From: Actinomycetota bacterium
Lineage (GTDB): Bacteria > Actinomycetota > Thermoleophilia > Gaiellales > Gaiellaceae
Assembly: GCA_005885085.1 (NCBI GenBank)
Contig: VAXY01000194.1
Location: 1-7,325, forward strand
Length of the DNA: 7,325 nt
Reading direction: 5' to 3'
Positions 1-7,088 of this stretch are shown in pieces. The position numbers were made by a program, and so were the translations under genes. Position 1 is the stretch's first letter. The number at the start of each line of letters is the position of its first letter. The notes under the pieces were generated by a model. That model worked only from the letters and a program-made list of their open reading frames with translations, made no database searches and was not told the DNA's origin.

Positions 1-1326
1 CTCGGCTTCTCCAAGGCGAACCTGCAGTGGGTGATCAGCGCCTATGCGCTCGTCTTCGGCGGCTTTCTCCTGCTCGGTGGGCGTGCGGCAGACCTCCTGG
101 GCCGCAGGCGCATGTTCCTCGTTGCAGTGGTGGTGTTCACCGTCGCTTCTCTGCTGGCCGGGCTCGCCTGGTCGGAGACGTCATTGATTGCGGCACGCGC
201 CTTGCAGGGCCTGGGCGCCGCAATCATCACGCCGGCGGCGCTCTCGATCCTTTCGACCACGTTCACCGAAGGCCGTGAGCGCAACATCGCGCTCGGCGCA
301 TGGGGCGCGGTCGGCGGCTTCGGCGCCGCGGCCGGCGTCCTGCTCGGCGGCATCCTCACGGACGCGCTCAGCTGGTCGTGGATCTTCTTCGTCAACGTGC
401 CGGTCGGCGTGTCGGCGTTCATCCTGGCGCCTCTGCTGCTCAAGGAGAGCCGCGACGCACACGTGAAGCGGTTCGACGTTCCCGGCGCCGTGTTCGTGAC
501 GAGCGGGCTGTCACTGTTCGTCTACGCGATCACGCAGGCCGGCCAGCACGGGTGGCTGGCGGGCGAGACGCTGTCGTTCTTTGCCGTCTCGCTCGTGTTG
601 CTCGTCGGCTTCGTCGGCTGGGAGCTCCGTCATCCAGAACCCTTGATGCGCTTCGGGATCCTGCGCACGAAGACGATCGCGGGCGCAAACGTGGCCGGTT
701 TCATCATGGGGACCGCGATGTTCGCGATGTTCCTGATGCTGACCCTGTACATGCAACAGGTGCTGGGCTACTCGGCGATGAAGACCGGCGTCGCGTACCT
801 GGCCGTCGCCGGCACCGCGATCTTCACCTCCGCGATCGCCGCCCAGCTCGTGACCCGGATCGGCGTCAAGCCGGTGCTCGTCACGGGAATGATCGCGTTG
901 ACAGCCGGTCTCGTGTACTTCACGCAGGTCTCCGTCGGCGGCTCCTATCTCGGCGACCTGCTGCCCGGATTCCTTCTGATCGCGCTCGGCATCGGCTTCG
1001 CGTTCGTGCCGATCTCGATCGCGGCGCTGGCGGGCGTGCAGGCTGCGGAGGCCGGCCTGGCCTCGGGCCTGATCAACACCTCACAACAGATCGGCGGTGC
1101 TCTGGGAATCGCGGCGCTCTCGACGATCGCGACCTCGCGGACGGATCACGCGCTTGCGGGCGGCGCCACGCAGGCCTCGGCGCTCGTGACCGGGTTCCAT
1201 GGGGCGTTCGTCGCGGGCGTGATCATCGCGGCGCTCGGGATCGTCGCTTCGCTGGCTCTCATCCGTCGGGACGAGCTCGTGCAGTCGGTCGACGATCTCG
1301 AGCCGGTGCTGGATCTAGCCGCGTAG
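1..1326 (+). CDS. DHA2-family MFS exporter (14-TM type), 5' end missing
   Basis: This is the C-terminal 441 residues of a major facilitator superfamily transporter, probably a proton-coupled efflux pump in the cytoplasmic membrane. The frame is open from base 1, and the first residues (LGFSKANLQWVISAYAL) already match the loop and second membrane helix of DHA2 exporters, so the true start lies roughly 40-50 codons upstream of the window; the GTG at 31 is not the start. Visible family marks are motif A after TM2 (GGRAADLLGRRR, about residues 26-37), a motif C-like helix (GAAAGVLLGG, about 108-117, with V where the antiporter signature usually has P), the WSWIFFVNVPVG segment (125-136) typical of DHA2 proteins, and a late GLINTSQQIGGALG helix. 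Many hydrophobic segments follow, consistent with 14 helices. The stop is TAG at 1324-1326 and the reading frame is intact. The substrate cannot be read from the sequence; multidrug or antibiotic export is the usual family assignment. Confidence 0.93.
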   Translation, partial: LGFSKANLQWVISAYALVFGGFLLLGGRAADLLGRRRMFLVAVVVFTVASLLAGLAWSETSLIAARALQGLGAAIITPAALSILSTTFTEGRERNIALGAWGAVGGFGAAAGVLLGGILTDALSWSWIFFVNVPVGVSAFILAPLLLKESRDAHVKRFDVPGAVFVTSGLSLFVYAITQAGQHGWLAGETLSFFAVSLVLLVGFVGWELRHPEPLMRFGILRTKTIAGANVAGFIMGTAMFAMFLMLTLYMQQVLGYSAMKTGVAYLAVAGTAIFTSAIAAQLVTRIGVKPVLVTGMIALTAGLVYFTQVSVGGSYLGDLLPGFLLIALGIGFAFVPISIAALAGVQAAEAGLASGLINTSQQIGGALGIAALSTIATSRTDHALAGGATQASALVTGFHGAFVAGVIIAALGIVASLALIRRDELVQSVDDLEPVLDLAA

Positions 1327-1333
1327 GTGGTCC

Positions 1334-1365
1334 GGGGGAGGCCTCGCAAGGGCTAGGCCTCCCCC
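1334..1365 (+). terminator. GC-rich hairpin terminator after the MFS gene
   Basis: A perfect 11-bp inverted repeat (GGGGGAGGCCT at 1334-1344, AGGCCTCCCCC at 1355-1365) with a 10-nt loop begins 7 nt after the MFS stop codon. No T-tract follows, so it is not a textbook intrinsic terminator, but strong GC stems without U-tails are common at gene ends in high-GC actinobacteria. It would separate the exporter transcript from the oxidoreductase gene starting at 1391. The stem is seen directly; the terminator role is inferred from its position. Confidence 0.7.
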
Positions 1366-1376
1366 TCGGTCTGGGT

Positions 1377-1384
1377 CATACTCA
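1377..1384 (+). promoter_or_regulatory. possible -10 element just before the FAD oxidoreductase start
   Basis: The sequence CATACTCA lies between the terminator-like hairpin and the ATG at 1391. CATACT (1377-1382) matches TATAAT at four of six positions and ends 8 nt before the ATG; read as TACTCA (1379-1384) it sits exactly 6 nt before it. There is no Shine-Dalgarno sequence in the short space after the hairpin, so a leaderless or nearly leaderless transcript is plausible. No -35 hexamer is visible. The match is weak and the call tentative. Confidence 0.25.
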
Positions 1385-1390
1385 CCACCG

Positions 1391-2715
1391 ATGGCCACAG
1401 CCGTCCTGACGGATTTCCGGCAACGCCATCGCGGCCCCGTGATCGACGCGGAGGACGCGGGCTACGACCCCGCGCGCCTCACGTTCAACGGGATGATCGA
1501 CCGGCGTCCGGAGTTGATCGTCCGGCCGCTCGATGTCGACGACGTCGTCTCCGCGGTCTCGCTCGCCCGCGAGCGGGATCTGCCCGTCGCCGTTCGCGGT
1601 GGCGGCCACAGCGTCGCCGGCCACTGCATCGGCGAGGGCGGGCTCGTCGTCGACCTGAGGCTGATGCGCAGCGTCTCGGTCGACCCAGAGGCGGGGACGG
1701 CGACGTGCGGCGGTACCCCGCCTGCTTGCGTCACGGCCTTGCGACCCCGGGCGGAACCTTCGGTGACACCGGCGTCGGCGGGCTGACGCTCGGCGGCGGC
1801 ATCGGCCACCTCATCGGCCTGCACGGACTGACGCTCGACAACCTGGTCGGCGCCACCGTCGTGACCGCCGGCGGCGAGGTCGTCCGTGCTGCCGAGGACG
1901 AGAATGCCGATCTCTTCTGGGCGCTCCGCGGCGCCGGTGGCAACTTCGGCGCGGTGGTCGATTTCTCGTTCCGGCTGCATCCGGTGGGCCTGCTCCTCGG
2001 CGGGTTGCTCCTCTACCGGCTCGCTGATGCCGCCGAGGTGGTCACGACGTGGCGGGAGCTGATGGCCGGAGCGCCGGACAACCTCGCCTGCTTCGCCGGC
2101 GTGATGCGCTCCGCCCTGCGTGATGAAGAGGGCGTTTTCATCTCGGTCGCGTACTTCGGCGACCCTGCCGACGGATATGAGGCGATCCAGGTGCTGATGG
2201 ACGGTCCCGCGCCTGTTGCCGACGGGCTGCGGCCGATGTACTACGCCGAGCTGCAGGAGATCTTCGGACGGATGCCGTTCGGTCTGCGCAACTACTGGTC
2301 GGGACGCTTTCTGCGTGAGCTGCCCGACGAGCTGATCGAGCTCGCAGTTGCCCAGTTCGATCCCGAGCACGTGCGCGGCTCGATCCTGTTCGAGCCGTTC
2401 TACGGCGCGGCCAAGCGAGTCTCGCCGGAAGCGACAGCGTTCGCCGGGCGCGAGGCGAGCTACAACGCGACGTTCATCAGCTCGTGGACCGACCCCGGCG
2501 ACGACGAACGCAGCATCGCCGTCGCGCGGAGCTTCTCCGCGGCAGCCGCGCCTTGGGCGATCGGCGGCGGATACATCAACTATGCGAGCGAGTCCGTCGG
2601 CGACGGGCTCGAGACGGAATACGGAGCGCAGCGCTTCGCGCGTCTACGTGAGATCAAGCGCCGCTACGACCCGGACAACCGCTTCCGCTTCAACCACAAC
2701 ATCTCTCCGGACTAG
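1391..2715 (+). pseudogene. FAD-binding oxidoreductase (PCMH + BBE domains), disrupted by a frameshifting deletion
   Basis: Taken together, two frames encode one flavoprotein of the berberine-bridge/6-hydroxy-D-nicotine-oxidase-like family, which oxidises small molecules using FAD and oxygen. The first frame starts at ATG 1391 and ends at TGA 1784-1786 (131 codons). It carries the first half of the FAD domain, including VRGGGHS, whose His73 is the expected covalent 8-alpha-histidyl FAD site. The protein then continues in the next frame at about 1720 with ACLRHGLATPGGT. Between residues TATCGG and ACLRHG family members have about nine residues (a G-x-x-W-x-D-V-D-x type stretch), but only 5 nt remain, so about 22 nt seem to be missing. 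The joined product would be about 440 residues against a usual 450-470. No Cys is seen at the second flavin-attachment position of bicovalent enzymes. A true pseudogene and an assembly or sequencing deletion cannot be told apart here. The substrate is unknown; the exporter upstream is only loosely suggestive. Confidence 0.8.
1705..2715 (+). CDS. C-terminal fragment of the split FAD oxidoreductase
   Basis: This open frame (first possible start GTG 1705, stop TAG 2713-2715) holds the second part of the FAD domain and the substrate/BBE region of the flavoprotein. Recognisable pieces are LATPGGT followed by GVGGLTLGGGIG (pyrophosphate-binding loop), DLFWALRGAGGNFG (FAD domain signature), a poorly conserved substrate domain, and the BBE tail ending RRYDPDNRFRFNHNI. 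Homology starts at about 1720, only five codons after the GTG, and no ribosome-binding site precedes it, so 1705 is an artefact of the frame break rather than a natural start. Translated alone, the piece would lack the flavin-linking His and should be inactive. Confidence 0.7.
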   Translation: MRRYPACLRHGLATPGGTFGDTGVGGLTLGGGIGHLIGLHGLTLDNLVGATVVTAGGEVVRAAEDENADLFWALRGAGGNFGAVVDFSFRLHPVGLLLGGLLLYRLADAAEVVTTWRELMAGAPDNLACFAGVMRSALRDEEGVFISVAYFGDPADGYEAIQVLMDGPAPVADGLRPMYYAELQEIFGRMPFGLRNYWSGRFLRELPDELIELAVAQFDPEHVRGSILFEPFYGAAKRVSPEATAFAGREASYNATFISSWTDPGDDERSIAVARSFSAAAAPWAIGGGYINYASESVGDGLETEYGAQRFARLREIKRRYDPDNRFRFNHNISPD

Positions 2716-2729
2716 TCCGCGCAGTCTCG

Positions 2730-2735
2730 TACGCT
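2730..2735 (+). promoter_or_regulatory. TANNNT -10 element for a leaderless cyclase transcript
   Basis: TACGCT fits the actinobacterial -10 consensus TANNNT and ends exactly 6 nt before the GTG at 2742, so transcription would begin at or next to the start codon. No Shine-Dalgarno sequence lies in the 26 nt between the oxidoreductase stop and this GTG. No good -35 box is visible, which is often the case for such promoters. The spacing is seen directly; promoter activity is inferred. Confidence 0.4.
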
Positions 2736-2741
2736 TGTGCC

Positions 2742-5609
2742 GTGACGGTCTGCCCTAGTTGCGGGCATGAGAACCGGGCCGGCGCACGGTTCTGCGACTC
2801 GTGCGGATCGCCGCTGGTCGCGGCCGAGGTCCGCGAGCTGCGGAAGGTCGTCACGATCCTCTTCTGCGACGTGACGGGCTCGACGGCACTGGGAGAGCGT
2901 CTCGACGCCGAGTCGCTCCGGAGCGTGATGGAGCGTTACTTCTCAGTGGCGCGCGACGTGCTCGAGCGGCACGGCGGCACGGTGGAGAAGTTCATCGGCG
3001 ACGCGGTCATGGCCGTCTTCGGAATACCACGCGTGCACGAGGACGACGCGTTGCGCGCCGCGCGCGCGGCCGACGAACTGCGCACCGAGATCGGCGTTCT
3101 GAGCGCCGCGTTGCGGGAGGAGTACGACACCGAGCTTCAGGTTCGGATCGGGGTCAACACCGGCGAGGTGGTCACGAGCGAAGGAGGCACGCTTGCGACC
3201 GGGGACGCGGTGAACATCGGCGCCCGGCTGGAGCAGGCAGCCCAGCCGGGGGAGATCCTCGTCGGCGAAGAGACCCGCCGGCTCGCCGCGGACGCGCTCG
3301 AGCTGGAGGCGGTGGAGCCTGTCGAGGCGAAGGGAAAATCGAATCGCCTCATGGCATACCGCCTGCTGGGAGTGCGCACGGACGCTCCGGCGTTTGCGCG
3401 CCGCTTCGATACGCCATTCGTGGGACGCCAAGGCGAGCTCGCCCAGCTGCGGCAGGCGTTCGAGCGGGCGCTGCGCGATCGTGCGTGTCACCTCTTCACG
3501 CTGCTCGGGCCGGCGGGGATCGGCAAGTCGCGGCTCACGCAAGAGTTCCTGGCGGAGAACGAGGACGCGCTCGTCTTACGGGGCCACTGTCTGTCGTACG
3601 GCGAGGGGATCACGTACTTCCCGCTCGTGGAGATACTCGAAGCGCTCGCCCTCGACGAGGAGGCGAGCGCGCTGTTGCGGCAGGACGCCGAGGCTCGGTC
3701 GATGCTGAACGCAGTCACGGCCGCGGCAGGCCTCGCCGACGCGCCGACGGTGTCGCGGGAGGACACGTTCCACGCGGTGCGCACCTTCTTCGAGCGACTG
3801 GGCCGGAGGCGACCGCTGATCGTCGTCCTGGATGACCTGCACTGGGCGGAGGAGACGTTCCTGGACCTGGTCGAATACCTGGCCGACTGGAGCCGGGATG
3901 CGCCGATTTTCCTCCTCTGTCCGGCGAGACCCGACCTGCTCGACGCACGGCCGACGTGGGCGGGCGGGAAGCTGAACGCGACGACTACGTTGCTGGAGCC
4001 GCTCTCCGAGGAGGAGGCGGAGACGCTGATCGACAACCTGCTCGCAGGGGTTAGCCTCTCCGATGCGGTGCGCGTGCGGATTTCCGACACCGCCGAGGGC
4101 AATCCGTTGTTCGTCGAGCAGATGCTCGCGCTCATCGCGCAGAACGGCCACGGTGGCGAGATCGAGGTGCCGCCGACGATCCAGGCCCTGCTCGCCACGA
4201 GGCTCGAGCAGCTCCCGGTGGTGGAGCGAGTCGCCGCGGAGCGCGCTTCCGTGATCGGAAAAGAGTTCTGGCGCGCGGCGCTGGTCGAGATCGGCGGGGA
4301 CGCTTCGTCCCTGCCCGCGCTCATCCGCAAGGAGCTGATTCGTCCGCACATGTCGCCGGTCTTCCCGACGGATGACGCCTTCCGCTTCCGGCATCAACTC
4401 ATCCGCGACGCGGCGTACGACGGGATGCCGAAGGAACTACGGGCGGAGCTGCACGAGGGTTTCGGCCGCTGGCTCGAGACGAATCGAAGCGAGTACGACG
4501 AAATCGTCGGCTACCACTTCGAGCAGGGCTACCGGCTGCGGACAGAGCTGGGCTCGATGGATGCCAAGGCGAGCGAGCTCTCCGAGCGCGCCGGCGCGTT
4601 GCTCGGGCGCGCCGGCGAGCGTGCTTACGACCGCGGTGACACGCCGGCGGCCGTGAACCTGCTTACCCGCTCCGCAGGCCTCCTGCCGGAGTCGGACGAG
4701 CGTCGTCTGGCTCATCTCATCCGCCTCGGATACGCCCTCTTCGACGCGGGGCAGCTCGAGTCTGCAGCGGTGACCTTCGAGCGTGCGATCGCAGACGCCG
4801 AGCGCGCAGGCGCCGCGGCGATCGTCTCGCGGGGGTCGATCGGCAGCGTGCTCGTCGACACGCTCAAGGGCGGCGGCTTCGAGGAACCGCTCGCGCTCGT
4901 GGAGGCTCAGCTCGCGCAGCTCGAGGAACACGGCGACGATGTGGGCCGGGCCGAAGGCTCGTACGTGGCCGGACTGCTCATGAGCTGGCTCGGCAGGTCC
5001 GAGGAAGCGAATGCGGCGTTCGAGGGGGCGGTGACGCGGGCGGAGCTTGCAGGTGACCGGAGACTTCAGCTCTTGCCCATGGGCGCGAAAGTCCTGATGA
5101 ACTCCTGGGGCTACCTTCCGGTCGAGCAGGGTTTGAGGAACTGCGACGAGCTTCTGGTTCGGCATCGCACCACCTCCGTCGAGCCGTGGATTCGCACTGC
5201 GCGGGCGCTGTACCTGGGGCTCGACGGTGACCATGGCGGGGCGAGAGTCGAAATGCAGCGTGCACGAGAGCTCTACCTCGAATACGGGAACGAGCTGCTT
5301 GCGGCCGCTTCAAGCCTCAGCTCTGCCTATCTGGAGACCAATGCCGGACGCCCGGACGCCGCGGAGAGCATTGCTCGCGCCGGCGCAGAACGACTGCAGC
5401 AGTTCGGTGAACAGGGGTTTTACTCGTCGACGATCGGCATGCTCGCCGAGGCGCTCTACCGCCAGGGTCGCTACGACGACGCCGACCAGTGGGCGCATGC
5501 GATTGCCGAGGTCGCCATGGAGAACGACTACGAACCACACACGACGAAGCCAAGGCGCTCGTCCGCGTCGCTGCCGAAATGGCGAGTGCGACGGACTCAC
5601 ATCTGGTGA
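2742..5609 (+). CDS. zinc-ribbon / class III nucleotide cyclase / STAND ATPase / TPR signalling protein, C-terminus frameshifted
   Basis: This is a large, probably cytosolic, regulatory protein making cyclic nucleotide (most likely cAMP) under control of an ATPase/TPR sensor region. GTG 2742 is chosen because a zinc ribbon begins at once (CPSCG..CDSCG, Cys4, 7, 18, 21). The class III cyclase domain (about 33-210) has all six key residues: metal ligands Asp43 and Asp87, adenine-selecting Lys83 and Asp155, and transition-state Asn158 and Arg162. An AAA_16/STAND ATPase follows from FVGR (226): Walker A GPAGIGKS (256-263), Walker B LIVVLDDLHWAE (from about 359), and GNPLFVEQM (453), as in AfsR/MalT-like proteins. 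A helical region and TPR-like repeats run from about 615 on. After about Thr934 the frame shifts and a foreign tail (KPRRSSASLPKW...) ends at TGA 5607-5609; the expected C-terminus lies in another frame at 5543-5779. The cyclase and ATPase are intact, so a nearly complete protein may still function. Family members are common in Thermoleophilia and other actinobacteria; the signal sensed is unknown. Confidence 0.9.
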   Translation: MTVCPSCGHENRAGARFCDSCGSPLVAAEVRELRKVVTILFCDVTGSTALGERLDAESLRSVMERYFSVARDVLERHGGTVEKFIGDAVMAVFGIPRVHEDDALRAARAADELRTEIGVLSAALREEYDTELQVRIGVNTGEVVTSEGGTLATGDAVNIGARLEQAAQPGEILVGEETRRLAADALELEAVEPVEAKGKSNRLMAYRLLGVRTDAPAFARRFDTPFVGRQGELAQLRQAFERALRDRACHLFTLLGPAGIGKSRLTQEFLAENEDALVLRGHCLSYGEGITYFPLVEILEALALDEEASALLRQDAEARSMLNAVTAAAGLADAPTVSREDTFHAVRTFFERLGRRRPLIVVLDDLHWAEETFLDLVEYLADWSRDAPIFLLCPARPDLLDARPTWAGGKLNATTTLLEPLSEEEAETLIDNLLAGVSLSDAVRVRISDTAEGNPLFVEQMLALIAQNGHGGEIEVPPTIQALLATRLEQLPVVERVAAERASVIGKEFWRAALVEIGGDASSLPALIRKELIRPHMSPVFPTDDAFRFRHQLIRDAAYDGMPKELRAELHEGFGRWLETNRSEYDEIVGYHFEQGYRLRTELGSMDAKASELSERAGALLGRAGERAYDRGDTPAAVNLLTRSAGLLPESDERRLAHLIRLGYALFDAGQLESAAVTFERAIADAERAGAAAIVSRGSIGSVLVDTLKGGGFEEPLALVEAQLAQLEEHGDDVGRAEGSYVAGLLMSWLGRSEEANAAFEGAVTRAELAGDRRLQLLPMGAKVLMNSWGYLPVEQGLRNCDELLVRHRTTSVEPWIRTARALYLGLDGDHGGARVEMQRARELYLEYGNELLAAASSLSSAYLETNAGRPDAAESIARAGAERLQQFGEQGFYSSTIGMLAEALYRQGRYDDADQWAHAIAEVAMENDYEPHTTKPRRSSASLPKWRVRRTHIW

Positions 5610-5779
5610 TCGGCGATACGTGTTCAGATCTGGCGGAAGTCCTCGAGCTGGCCGGGGAGAAGTCCGAAGCGCGAGCGGCCTTCGAGCAGGCACTCGCGGC
5701 GTACGAGCACAAAGGTGCCAGGTGGCTGGTCGACGTCACTCGGCGCCGGCTCGACGAGCTCGCCGGGTCGACGGGATAG
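5543..5779 (+). pseudogene. out-of-frame C-terminal TPR remnant of the cyclase
   Basis: This frame encodes DEAKALVRVAAEM and then a TPR motif (DLAEVLELAGEKSEARAAFEQALAAYEHKG as two joined helices) and RRRLDELAGS, the usual C-terminal end of cyclase/ATPase/TPR proteins. It overlaps the end of the main reading frame and has no plausible start of its own; the nearest GTG (5489) lies in shadow sequence. Relative to family members, about 16-17 residues (a stretch of the W-R-x-x-R-A-K-x-L-A-R-R-G type) are missing between ENDYEPHT and DEAKAL, so about 50 nt appear to be deleted with a change of frame. It is best read as the tail of the gene beginning at 2742. Sequencing or assembly error is an alternative. 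Confidence 0.72.
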
Positions 5780-5924
5780 CTGGTGCCCAGGGCGCGAACG
5801 TCTACAGCTCACGTCGCAGCTCGGGGCTGCACAGGGGAGACGTCACAGCTCCGAGGGAACCCTGGGCAGACGTTCCTTCGACTTTCGCAGCCGGCTTCCT
5901 TGGGCGCAACTTACGCCGGGCTCG
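5780..5924. repeat. convergent intergenic spacer with three 12-13-mer copies and an inverted repeat
   Basis: This gap separates the convergent cyclase and mreB genes and contains no supported ORF. It has three near-identical copies of a motif: ACGTCTACAGCTC (5798-5810), ACGTCGCAGCTC (5811-5822, directly adjoining the first) and ACGTCACAGCTC (5840-5851). These are framed by a perfect 9-bp inverted repeat, TGCCCAGGG (5784-5792) and CCCTGGGCA (5860-5868). Inside it GCAGC/GCTGC (5816-5820, 5826-5830) can form a 5-bp hairpin with a 5-nt loop, and ACGTC/GACGT (5811-5815, 5839-5843) can enclose that hairpin. A bidirectional terminator or structured 3' end is the simplest reading given the convergent position; no T-tract is present. 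A protein-binding repeat cluster is possible. Confidence 0.5.
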
Positions 5925-6971
<1,047 letters not shown>

Positions 6972-7024
6972 AGGGCCCCGCTCAACAGTAGCCAGGCTTC
7001 AGCGGGCGGGCGCCGTCATCCGCT

Positions 7025-7036
7025 CGGACGAGTCCG
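7025..7036. promoter_or_regulatory. short palindrome midway between divergent mreB and sensor-kinase genes
   Basis: CGGAC-GA-GTCCG is a perfect 5-bp inverted repeat with a 2-nt centre. Its centre (7030.5) is almost exactly midway between the two start codons (6971 and 7089) in the 117-bp divergent spacer, as expected for an operator serving both genes. It is short and GC-rich, so chance occurrence is quite possible. Nothing else in the spacer stands out apart from the -10-like element at 7077-7082. Confidence 0.25.
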
Positions 7037-7076
7037 GCTCGTTCTCGCGGCCGAGGCGCTCCTCCGGCGTTGGGAG

Positions 7077-7082
7077 TACTTT
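7077..7082 (+). promoter_or_regulatory. TANNNT -10 element for a leaderless sensor-kinase transcript
   Basis: TACTTT matches TANNNT and ends exactly 6 nt before the GTG at 7089, the same geometry as the element before the cyclase gene at 2742. A GGGAG at 7072-7076 could be read as a Shine-Dalgarno sequence, but it is 12 nt from the GTG, longer than usual, and directly abuts the -10-like box. No -35 box is recognisable. Leaderless expression is inferred. Confidence 0.4.
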
Positions 7083-7088
7083 CAGACC

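Noticed and set aside
300..1409. 369-codon plus-strand frame overlapping the MFS gene
   Set aside because: The translation is an Arg/Gly-rich low-complexity shadow; the overlapping frame encodes a convincing membrane transporter with family motifs.
1705..1786. Programmed -1 frameshift in the oxidoreductase
   Set aside because: No slippery heptamer is present at the junction, and conserved residues are missing rather than merely out of frame, which points to lost DNA rather than recoding.
1462..2370. 302-codon open frame on the minus strand antisense to the FAD oxidoreductase
   Set aside because: It is a shadow frame produced by GC-rich third positions of the plus-strand gene; its translation is compositionally biased (Arg, Gly, Ala, Pro) with no recognisable domain, whereas the plus strand shows clear FAD and BBE motifs.
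3050..3072. Alternating CG run as a Z-DNA or regulatory element
   Set aside because: It encodes Ala/Arg-rich helix residues of the cyclase domain and is expected from the high GC content.
4588..4622. Repeated GCGCGCCGGCG stretches as a possible regulatory repeat
   Set aside because: They lie in coding sequence and correspond to repeated Arg-Ala-Gly codons of the helical region before the TPRs; no spacing or symmetry beyond codon bias was seen.
4437..5234. 265-codon minus-strand frame antisense to the TPR region
   Set aside because: No domain or motif is seen and the composition is that of a shadow frame; the plus strand has coherent TPR-like helices throughout.
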